64,000 nucleotides of DNA from an uncultured Paludibacter sp. Lineage in GTDB: Bacteria; Bacteroidota; Bacteroidia; Bacteroidales; Paludibacteraceae. A program made the position numbers and the translations under genes. Below, in pieces: positions 46,065 to 53,249 of the stretch; the stretch's first letter is position 1; every line of letters starts with the position of its first letter. A model generated the notes under the pieces. That model searched no databases and was not told the origin of the DNA. It saw only the letters and a program-made list of their open reading frames with translations. The stretch spans positions 51,211-115,210 of the forward strand of contig CALFXE010000027.1 in NCBI GenBank assembly GCA_937927845.1, given 5' to 3'.

Positions 46065-48266
46065 ATGCATAAATTCCCTTTTTTTTATCAGCACGACCAT
46101 ATGGATTGTGGTCCTACGTGTCTACGTATGATTGCAGCACATCATGGTAAGCAATATTCTTTAGAGGAACTTAGGGAAGCATCCAATATTAGTCGAGATG
46201 GCGTATCGCTACTTGGTATCAGTGAAGCAGCAGAAAAAATTGGGCTACGCTCGGTAGGTGTATATGTTGATTTCGAAGAATTAAAAAATGAAGCTCCATT
46301 GCCTTGTATAGTGCACTGGAACCAACAGCATTTTGTTGTAGTATATGATATTAAACAAAAGCGGGGAAAGGATTTTGTCTATGTTGCAGATCCCGGAGCC
46401 GGAAAAATCAAATACACAAAAGATGAGTTTTGTAAATGTTGGTTAAGCACTAAAGCTGATGGCGATGATGTAGGTATAGCATTGTTATTGGAGACTACTC
46501 CTGATTTTTTTCAAAAGAAAAATCGAAAACCCTCTTCCTATAAGGGTTTCTCTTTCCTCTACTCATATGTTAAACCTTATAAGAAATTAATATTTCAGCT
46601 TTTTCTTGGTTTGTTTTTGGGAAGTATTCTGCAATTACTACTTCCTTTTCTAACTCAGTCGATAGTCGATTTTGGTATATCTACGCAAAATATCAACTAT
46701 ATATATCTTGTGTTGATTGCTCAATTGGTGCTCGTTTTAAGCTCTTCTACTGTTGACTTTATCAGAGGTTGGATTTTGTTGCATATCGGAACCAGAGTGA
46801 ATATTTCATTAGTATCTGATTTTTTAGCTAAACTAATGCGTTTGCCAATGGGTTATTTCGATACGAAGATGACTGGAGATTTATTGCAGCGAATAGGTGA
46901 CCATGCCCGTATTCAGGATTATCTGACTAATTCAACATTAAATATCCTTTTTGGTGTGTTTAATATTTTGATATTCACACTTATACTCCTATTTTATAAT
47001 TTCTACATATTCCTGATTTTCTTATTAGGAAGCAGTCTATATTTCTTCTGGGTAAGTCTGTTTATGAAAAAAAGAGAGGCTTTGGATCATAAGAATTTTG
47101 CACAGCAGGCTGCTAATCAAAGTAATGTTATTCAGTTGATTACCGGTATGCAGGAAATTAAACTGAATGCTTGTGAACAACAAAAAAGATGGGAGTGGGA
47201 AAGAATTCAGGCGAAAATTTTTAAACTGAGAATCAAAGGCTTAGCTCTAAGTCAATATCAAGATTCAGGTGCTATTTTTATTAATCAAACTAAGAATATA
47301 GTTATTACTGCATTAGTTGCTAAGTTTGTGTTGGATGGCAATATGACGCTGGGAATGATGCTTTCGGTTCAATATATTTTAGGACAGTTAAACAGTCCGA
47401 TTGACCAACTTATTAATTTTTATCGTGATTCTCAGGATGCGCGTCTGAGCCTCGAAAGGCTAAGTGATGTGCACAGCAAATCAAATGAAGATACTGAGTC
47501 TGATAATATAATTCATGACATTCCAAGCCATCAAGATATTTATATTAATAATTTAAGCTTTTCTTATGATAATACTTCTGCCGGAAAGCCTGTGCTGAAG
47601 AATATTAATTTGAAAATACCGGTTGGCAAACAGACTGCTATAGTGGGACTTAGCGGTAGTGGTAAGACCACTTTAATGAAACTATTACTCGGATTTTATA
47701 AACCACAAACAGGTGAAATCTTTTTGGGTAAGAATGATTTATCTCAGTATAATATGAGAGAATGGAGGAGAAAATGCGGTGTTGTTATGCAAGAAGGATT
47801 TATATTTACAGATAGTATTGCAAAAAATATAGCTCCAGGTGATGAAGAAATAGATAAAAATAAATTATTTAAAGCTGTAAACACTGCTAATATTCGTACT
47901 TTTATTGAGTCTTTGTCGACTAAGTACGACACTAAAATAGGTTTAGAGGGACATGCTTTAAGTCAAGGGCAGAAACAAAGAGTTCTTATAGCAAGGGCTG
48001 TATATAAAGATCCGGAATATGTTTTCCTGGATGAAGCCACAAACTCATTAGATGCTAATAATGAGAAAGTTATAATGGATAATCTTGATAAGTTTTTTGA
48101 GAATAGAACTTCTGTTGTAATTGCTCATAGATTGAGTACAGTGAAAAATGCAGATCAGATTGTGGTTTTAGATAATGGCGAAATAGTTGAAATTGGTACA
48201 CACGAAACTCTAACTAAAAATCAAGGAGCTTATTATCATTTAGTTAAGAATCAGTTGGAGTTGTAA
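46065..48266 (+). CDS. Peptidase-containing ABC exporter (C39, PCAT type)
   Basis: The 733-aa protein has an N-terminal C39 peptidase (Cys in MDCGPTCLRMIAAHHG, His in VHWNQQHFVVVY, Asp in VADPGAG), six membrane helices (about 160-440) and an ATPase domain. The ATPase motifs are Walker A GLSGSGKTTLMKL, signature LSQGQKQRVLIARA, Walker B VFLDEATNSLD and H-loop AHRLST. All catalytic residues are present. It should cut the preceding peptide after GG and export the mature part. It is followed 15 nt later by the HlyD-like gene. Confidence 0.96.
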   Translation: MHKFPFFYQHDHMDCGPTCLRMIAAHHGKQYSLEELREASNISRDGVSLLGISEAAEKIGLRSVGVYVDFEELKNEAPLPCIVHWNQQHFVVVYDIKQKRGKDFVYVADPGAGKIKYTKDEFCKCWLSTKADGDDVGIALLLETTPDFFQKKNRKPSSYKGFSFLYSYVKPYKKLIFQLFLGLFLGSILQLLLPFLTQSIVDFGISTQNINYIYLVLIAQLVLVLSSSTVDFIRGWILLHIGTRVNISLVSDFLAKLMRLPMGYFDTKMTGDLLQRIGDHARIQDYLTNSTLNILFGVFNILIFTLILLFYNFYIFLIFLLGSSLYFFWVSLFMKKREALDHKNFAQQAANQSNVIQLITGMQEIKLNACEQQKRWEWERIQAKIFKLRIKGLALSQYQDSGAIFINQTKNIVITALVAKFVLDGNMTLGMMLSVQYILGQLNSPIDQLINFYRDSQDARLSLERLSDVHSKSNEDTESDNIIHDIPSHQDIYINNLSFSYDNTSAGKPVLKNINLKIPVGKQTAIVGLSGSGKTTLMKLLLGFYKPQTGEIFLGKNDLSQYNMREWRRKCGVVMQEGFIFTDSIAKNIAPGDEEIDKNKLFKAVNTANIRTFIESLSTKYDTKIGLEGHALSQGQKQRVLIARAVYKDPEYVFLDEATNSLDANNEKVIMDNLDKFFENRTSVVIAHRLSTVKNADQIVVLDNGEIVEIGTHETLTKNQGAYYHLVKNQLEL

Positions 48267-48281
48267 GTTAATGATAAGATT

Positions 48282-48779
48282 ATGAATGAAGAAGGACATA
48301 ATATAGAATTACGTAGCCGTGAAGTACAGGATATTTTATCACGACCTCCAAAGAAAATATTAAGATATGGTACTTCGGTTGCTTTTATTATTGTTGCTAT
48401 ACTGTTAATAGGAAGTGCTTTCTTTGAATATCCGGATAAAATTAGCGGAGAAGTGGTTGTGACCAAGGGTGTTGCTTATGTTGAAGTTGGACATCAAGGT
48501 GTCGGTAAGATAAAGCCTGATCAGCAGGTGATAATTAAACTCGCAGCATATCCTTATCTCGAATTTGGTTATTTGCAAGGCAAAACTGATAAAATTACAC
48601 CAATAAGTAATAGCGAAAAATATCTGATTGAGGTCAGTATCGATCAAAATTTAGTTGCATCTAACAATAAGCACCTCGAATTTGACCAAAATTTATATGG
48701 AACAGCAGATATAATTACTGAAAATCAGTCGTTTTTCATGAGAATTTTCTCTCCACTGAAGAATTTTGTCAGAAAATAG
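48282..48779 (+). CDS. Miniature HlyD-like membrane fusion protein
   Basis: The 165-aa protein matches the ends of Bacteroidota HlyD-family adaptors but not their middle. It has the N-terminal segment and membrane helix (about 28-47), the first beta strand (FEYPDKISGEVVVTKG), then directly the C-terminal barrel (GVGKIKPDQQVIIKLAAYPY, EFGYLQGKTDKITPISNSEK). The coiled-coil hairpin and lipoyl domain, about 200 residues in relatives, are absent. The frame is intact. It cannot reach an outer-membrane channel in the usual way, and no TolC gene follows. It is either a specialised short adaptor or a deletion product. Confidence 0.8.
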   Translation: MNEEGHNIELRSREVQDILSRPPKKILRYGTSVAFIIVAILLIGSAFFEYPDKISGEVVVTKGVAYVEVGHQGVGKIKPDQQVIIKLAAYPYLEFGYLQGKTDKITPISNSEKYLIEVSIDQNLVASNNKHLEFDQNLYGTADIITENQSFFMRIFSPLKNFVRK

Positions 48780-48828
48780 AGTTAAATAACGTCAATATAA
48801 GTATATCTAAGTTAAAAAATAGCATTTT

Positions 48829-48894
48829 TTTGATGAAAGTTTGACAAAGCTTTGATGAAAGTTTGATGAAAGTTTGATGAAAATTTTATGAGAA
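48829..48894 (+). promoter_or_regulatory. Six tandem 11-bp direct repeats (TTTGATGAAAG type)
   Basis: Six adjacent 11-bp units: TTTGATGAAAG, TTTGACAAAGC, TTTGATGAAAG twice, TTTGATGAAAA and a weaker TTTTATGAGAA. One unit is about one helical turn. The same motif occurs in the kinase/peptide promoter region (45799-45857), in both orientations. The array ends 14 nt before the -33 box of the phe operon, an activator-type position. It may bind the OmpR-type regulator encoded at 43687. Confidence 0.65.
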
Positions 48895-48907
48895 AAAATT
48901 GACACTT

Positions 48908-48938
48908 ATTGCTAATTATAAAAAAAGTTGTACATTTG
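48908..48938 (+). promoter_or_regulatory. Promoter of the phe operon
   Basis: TTG (48909-48911), a 19-nt spacer and TACATTTG (48931-48938) form a complete Bacteroidota promoter. Transcription would start near 48945, about 13 nt before the leader peptide ATG. Confidence 0.8.
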
Positions 48939-48957
48939 TGCCGAAAACAGAATAATT

Positions 48958-49008
48958 ATGACACGATTTTTTACATACTTTTATTTTTACTTTTACTTTA
49001 GTAGGTGA
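48958..49008 (+). CDS. Phe/Tyr-rich attenuator leader peptide
   Basis: This 16-codon gene reads MTRFFTYFYFYFYFSR and a TGA: six Phe and four Tyr codons in 16, ten aromatic residues in total. It lies between the promoter and a terminator, upstream of pheA. Its stop codon abuts the antiterminator strand at 49009. The function is regulatory: the speed of the ribosome across the aromatic codons reports the supply of charged tRNA-Phe and tRNA-Tyr. Confidence 0.85.
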   Translation: MTRFFTYFYFYFYFSR

Positions 49009-49089
49009 GAGCAGGATAATTGTATGTGAAATTTATAATATAAATAAGTATAAAATAAAATCCTGCTCAAGCTAAGAGCGGGATTTTTT
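49009..49089 (+). promoter_or_regulatory. Transcription attenuator of the phe operon
   Basis: Strand 2, GAGCAGGAT (49009-49017), is a perfect complement of ATCCTGCTC (49060-49068). The same strand 3 (49058-49068) also pairs with GAGCGGGATTT (49076-49086), an 11-bp stem with one wobble, followed by T residues (49084-49089). The two helices exclude each other. A ribosome stalled on the Phe/Tyr codons would leave strand 2 free to form the antiterminator; a ribosome at the stop codon would cover it and let the terminator form. Confidence 0.85.
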
Positions 49090-49111
49090 AGTTTAATAAA
49101 GAAGATAAATT

Positions 49112-49954
49112 ATGAAGCGAGTAGCTATTCAAGGAGTTAGTGGGGCATTTCATGAAATTGCAGCACGTCAGTTTTTCCATGATGAAGACATAGAGATAGT
49201 ACCATGTGTTACGTTTAAAGATATTTTTAAGAACATGGAGAAAGAGCCGGCTATCATCGGCTGTATGGCAATAGAGAATACCATAGCAGGAAGTCTTCTT
49301 CCTAATCATGATTTATTGAAGAATAGTCATTACCCTATAATCGGCGAGTATAAATTACGGATATCTCATACTTTGGCTGCTTTGCCCGGACAAAAACTTG
49401 AAGATATCAATGAGGTACATTCACACCCGATTGCACTTATGCAATGTGATGAGTTCTTGGAAAAATATCCATATATGAAAGCTGTTGAGAGTGATGATAC
49501 GGCTTTGTCGGCACAGGATATAGCCGAGAAGCATATTGTTGGTAGAGCTGCAATCTGTAGTAAACTCGCTGCAGAGCATTACGGACTTGAAATAATTGCT
49601 GATGAGATTGAAACTAATAAACGAAATTTTACTCGTTTTCTGATTTTTGCAAATCCCATATTGGCAAAAGAACTGATTGAAAATGTAAAAGTAAATAAAT
49701 CATCTGTAGTTTTTACATTACCACACGAAGAAGGTAGTTTAGCTCAGATATTAGCAATTTTATCATTTTATAAATTAAATCTTACGAAAATACAATCTTT
49801 GCCGATTATTGGTAGAGAGTTCGAATATCAGTTCTATATTAATCTGACTTTTGATAATTACGAGAGATATAGACAAGCATTGGATGCAGTTCGTCCATTA
49901 TTGAAAGACTTTCAGTTGTTAGGAGAATATAGAGAAGCAAAATTACCACAATAA
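49112..49954 (+). CDS. pheA: Prephenate dehydratase
   Basis: The 280-aa enzyme converts prephenate to phenylpyruvate, the committed step to Phe. The catalytic domain (1-~180) includes GVSGAFHEIAARQFF, MAIENTIAGSL and the TRF motif in NFTRFLIF. The C-terminal ACT domain (about 195-275, VVFTLPHEEGSLAQILAIL) would bind Phe, but the usual ESRP motif reads QSLP here, so feedback by Phe may differ. No chorismate mutase domain is fused; that activity is in the third gene of the operon. Confidence 0.95.
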   Translation: MKRVAIQGVSGAFHEIAARQFFHDEDIEIVPCVTFKDIFKNMEKEPAIIGCMAIENTIAGSLLPNHDLLKNSHYPIIGEYKLRISHTLAALPGQKLEDINEVHSHPIALMQCDEFLEKYPYMKAVESDDTALSAQDIAEKHIVGRAAICSKLAAEHYGLEIIADEIETNKRNFTRFLIFANPILAKELIENVKVNKSSVVFTLPHEEGSLAQILAILSFYKLNLTKIQSLPIIGREFEYQFYINLTFDNYERYRQALDAVRPLLKDFQLLGEYREAKLPQ

Positions 49955-49972
49955 TTTTTTTGATTTAAGAAT

Positions 49973-51124
49973 ATGAATATCAAACCCGCAAATAGACTAA
50001 ATACTGTATCGGAATATTATTTCTCACAAAAATTAAGAGAAGTAGCTGAGATGAATGCAGCAGGAAAAAACGTTATTAATCTCGGTATCGGAAATCCTGA
50101 TTTACCACCTTCCGAAGAAACGATTGAAGCGTTATGTGAAGAGGCTCATAAACCGAATAGTCATGGATATCAAAGCTATGTCGGTATTCCTGAGCTAAGA
50201 AATGGATTTGCTGAGTGGTATAAGAAATGGTATGGTGTCGACTTAAATCCGGCTACGGAAATTCAACCTCTTATTGGTTCGAAAGAAGGTATTTTGCATA
50301 TTACATTAGCATTTGTAAATCCGGGCGAAAGTGTTTTGGTGCCAAACCCGGGTTATCCGACATATACTTCAGCAAGTAGAATTTGTGAAGCTAATATTAT
50401 CAGCTACGATTTGGATGAAAATAATAATTGGCAACCTGATTTTGAAGCCTTAGAAAAAATGGACCTGTCGAATGTTAAGTTAATGTGGATCAATTATCCT
50501 AATATGCCTACCGGGGCAAATGCTACTAAGGAATTATTTGAGAAATTAGTTGATTTTGGGAAAAAACATAATATTGTGATTTGCAATGATAACCCATATA
50601 GTTTTATTTTGAATGACGATAAGTTGAGTATTCTTTCGGTACCCGGTGCAAAAGAAATTTGTATTGAATTAAATTCTATGAGTAAATCGCATAATATGGC
50701 AGGTTGGCGTATGGCTATGCTTGCTTCTAATGCTGAATTTATTCAATGGATATTGAAAGTTAAGTCGAATGTAGACTCAGGAATGTATCGCCCAATGATG
50801 ATTGCGGCAGCAAAAGCATTGCAAAATTCAAAGGAATGGCATGATAATATGAATAAGGTTTATGCAAAAAGACGTATACTTGCTTTACAGATTATGGATG
50901 CTTTAGGTTGTGTCTATGATTCAAGGCAAGTTGGAATGTTTGTATGGGCGAGAATACCTGATAAATATAAAGATTCAGGAGAATTAGCAGATAAAATACT
51001 TTATGACAAAAATGTATTTATAACTCCCGGATTTATTTTCGGAGATAAAGGCAAAAGATATGTTAGAATATCCTTATGTTGTCCCGAAGATATGTTATCG
51101 GAAGCACTTTCAAGAATTAAATAG
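49973..51124 (+). CDS. Class I/II PLP-dependent aminotransferase
   Basis: The 383-aa enzyme has the PLP lysine in SMSKSHNMAGWRMAM (about 235-249), the Asn/Tyr pocket (YPNMPTGAN, ICNDNPYSF) and the C-terminal Arg segment (RYVRISLCC). Its place between pheA and the DAHP synthase, 18 nt after pheA, suggests it transaminates phenylpyruvate or hydroxyphenylpyruvate to Phe or Tyr. Specificity cannot be fixed from sequence; relatives include LL-diaminopimelate aminotransferases. Confidence 0.9.
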   Translation: MNIKPANRLNTVSEYYFSQKLREVAEMNAAGKNVINLGIGNPDLPPSEETIEALCEEAHKPNSHGYQSYVGIPELRNGFAEWYKKWYGVDLNPATEIQPLIGSKEGILHITLAFVNPGESVLVPNPGYPTYTSASRICEANIISYDLDENNNWQPDFEALEKMDLSNVKLMWINYPNMPTGANATKELFEKLVDFGKKHNIVICNDNPYSFILNDDKLSILSVPGAKEICIELNSMSKSHNMAGWRMAMLASNAEFIQWILKVKSNVDSGMYRPMMIAAAKALQNSKEWHDNMNKVYAKRRILALQIMDALGCVYDSRQVGMFVWARIPDKYKDSGELADKILYDKNVFITPGFIFGDKGKRYVRISLCCPEDMLSEALSRIK

Positions 51125-51209
51125 TTAAAAATTAAATAAGTATAATTATCCATATGAGATTGATTTATCGGTAATTAATTCATCTTATATGGTCTAAAAA
51201 AGAATAAAC

Positions 51210-52271
51210 ATGGAATTACAATCAATTTTACTACCAGGAGTCGATCCCAAGCGTCCGTTAGTTATAGCGGGACCTTGCTCGGCCGAAACAGAAGAACAGG
51301 TGATGGAAACTGCTCGTCAGCTTAGTGCACAAGGCATCAAGATTTTCAGAGCAGGTATATGGAAACCTCGAACAAAGCCCGGAGGTTTTGAAGGCATTGG
51401 TGCAGAAGGTTTACCTTGGCTTAAACGAGTTAAAGAGGAATTAGGAATGTATGTGGCAACAGAAGTGGCAAAAGCCGAACATGTTCGATTGGCTTTAGCT
51501 GCGGATGTCGATATAATTTGGATTGGAGCGCGTACCACAGTAAATCCGTTTGCTGTGCAGGAAATTGCTGATGCTTTAGAAGGTACAGATATCCCTGTGC
51601 TTATTAAAAATCCTGTTAATCCTGATTTAGATTTGTGGATAGGCGCAATTGAACGAGTTTATAATGCAGGTGTCAGGAAAATTGCTGCTATACATAGAGG
51701 TTTCAGCAGTTATGATAAGAAAATTTACAGAAACTTACCGCAATGGCATATTCCTATTGAGTTGCGCAGACAAATGCCGGAAGTTCCTATTTTATGCGAT
51801 CCAAGTCATATCGGAGGTAAGAGAGAATTAGTTGCACCACTTTGTCAGCAAGCGATGGACTTAAATTTCGATGGATTGATAGTAGAAACTCACGTGAATC
51901 CTGAAAAAGCGTGGAGTGATGCCACTCAGCAAGTAACACCGGCAATCTTAGATTTTATTTTAAATACCTTAGTGATAAGGGAAATCAAACAAACTACTGA
52001 AAATCTTTCAGCTTTACGCAGGCAGATTGATGAACTTGATAATAACTTGCTTGAATTGCTTGCACGAAGGATGCGTGTTTCAGAAGAAATAGGTCAGTAT
52101 AAAAAAGAACATAATATGCCTATTTTACAAGAACAAAGATATGATGAAATCTTGCAGAACAGAATATCTCAAGCTGAACATATGGGTATGCATCCTGAAT
52201 TTATGAAAGCTGTTTTAGTTGCTATTCATGAGGAGTCAGTTCGCCATCAGATGGAGATAATGAAGAAATAA
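51210..52271 (+). CDS. Bifunctional DAHP synthase / chorismate mutase
   Basis: The 353-aa protein joins a type I-beta DAHP synthase (about 1-255; GPCSAETEEQVMETA, FRAGIWKPRTKPGGFEG, IHRGFSSYDKK) to a C-terminal AroQ-type chorismate mutase (about 265-350; LRRQIDELDNNLLELLARRM). It makes the first shikimate intermediate and also turns chorismate into prephenate, so the operon can begin and channel the pathway to Phe. The fusion may allow feedback through the mutase domain. tyrA, often next in Bacteroides, is missing; fabI follows instead. Confidence 0.94.
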   Translation: MELQSILLPGVDPKRPLVIAGPCSAETEEQVMETARQLSAQGIKIFRAGIWKPRTKPGGFEGIGAEGLPWLKRVKEELGMYVATEVAKAEHVRLALAADVDIIWIGARTTVNPFAVQEIADALEGTDIPVLIKNPVNPDLDLWIGAIERVYNAGVRKIAAIHRGFSSYDKKIYRNLPQWHIPIELRRQMPEVPILCDPSHIGGKRELVAPLCQQAMDLNFDGLIVETHVNPEKAWSDATQQVTPAILDFILNTLVIREIKQTTENLSALRRQIDELDNNLLELLARRMRVSEEIGQYKKEHNMPILQEQRYDEILQNRISQAEHMGMHPEFMKAVLVAIHEESVRHQMEIMKK

Positions 52272-52303
52272 TTTGCAAATATTGCACAACTTGTGTACTT
52301 TTG
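52272..52303 (+). promoter_or_regulatory. Promoter of fabI
   Basis: TTTG (52272-52275), a 20-nt spacer and TACTTTTG (52296-52303) match the consensus fully. It begins right after the DAHP synthase stop codon, so fabI need not depend on the phe transcript. Confidence 0.8.
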
Positions 52304-52381
52304 TGCCGAAATTTTATTCTTTTTGAACAAATATAGGTATTAGTTGGTTTCATAAAAAAAGAATTATAAAAAACAAAGAAC

Positions 52382-53239
52382 ATGAGTTGTAAATTATTAA
52401 CAGGTAAAAAAGGGATTATTTTTGGGGCATTAAATGATATGTCCATCGCATGGAAAGTTGCAGAAAGGTGTGTTGAAGAAGGTGCTACAGTCACTTTATC
52501 AAATACACCTTTAGCTATTAGAATGGGCTCAACTGAAGAGTTGGCTACTAAGTTAAATGCAAAACTAATTCCGGCAGATGCAACTAACGTTGAAGATTTG
52601 GAACGTGTGTTTGATGAATCATTAGAAGCATTGGGCGGTAAAATCGACTTTATTTTACATTCTATAGGTATGTCTCCTAATGTGCGTAAAAAACGTACTT
52701 ATGACAATCTCGACTATGGTTTATTAAATCAGACATTAGACATTTCAGCAATATCATTTCATAAAATTTTACAAATAGCATATCAAAAGGATGCCATAAA
52801 CGACTGGGGTTCAGTGATTGCGTTATCATATGGTGCTGCACAGCGTACGATGTACGGTTATAATGATATGGCTGATGCCAAAGCAATGTTGGAGTCAATA
52901 GCTCGTAGTTTTGGATATATTTATGGTCGCCACCGCAATGTTCGTATCAATACTATTTCTCAATCTCCTACTGTTACAACCGCCGGAAGTGGTATAAAAG
53001 GTTTCGATAGTTTGGTCGACTTTTCCGATCGTATGTCACCTCTTGGTAATGCAACTGCTGCCGAATGTGCTGATTATTGCGTAGTTATGTTTAGCGATTT
53101 AACTAAGAAAGTTACCATGCAAAATCTTTTCCATGATGGAGGATATTCGAGTATGGGAATGAGCTACCGTGCTATGGAGCAGTACATCAAGAGCTTTGAG
53201 GATATTAAAGACGAGTTTGGTAACGTAATTTTGGGATAA
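52382..53239 (+). CDS. fabI: Enoyl-[acyl-carrier-protein] reductase
   Basis: The 285-aa NADH-dependent short-chain reductase completes each round of fatty acid elongation. Visible motifs are the cofactor loop GALNDMSIAWKVAE, the IDFILHSIG segment and the catalytic Tyr and Lys in MYGYNDMADAKAMLES. The class is the target of triclosan-type inhibitors. Length is slightly above the usual 260 residues because of a longer loop and C-terminus, as in other Bacteroidota. Confidence 0.96.
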   Translation: MSCKLLTGKKGIIFGALNDMSIAWKVAERCVEEGATVTLSNTPLAIRMGSTEELATKLNAKLIPADATNVEDLERVFDESLEALGGKIDFILHSIGMSPNVRKKRTYDNLDYGLLNQTLDISAISFHKILQIAYQKDAINDWGSVIALSYGAAQRTMYGYNDMADAKAMLESIARSFGYIYGRHRNVRINTISQSPTVTTAGSGIKGFDSLVDFSDRMSPLGNATAAECADYCVVMFSDLTKKVTMQNLFHDGGYSSMGMSYRAMEQYIKSFEDIKDEFGNVILG

Positions 53240-53249
53240 AAGCTCTACA

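Noticed and set aside
48829..48894. CRISPR-like array
   Set aside because: The 11-bp units are directly adjacent with no spacers and no cas genes are present.
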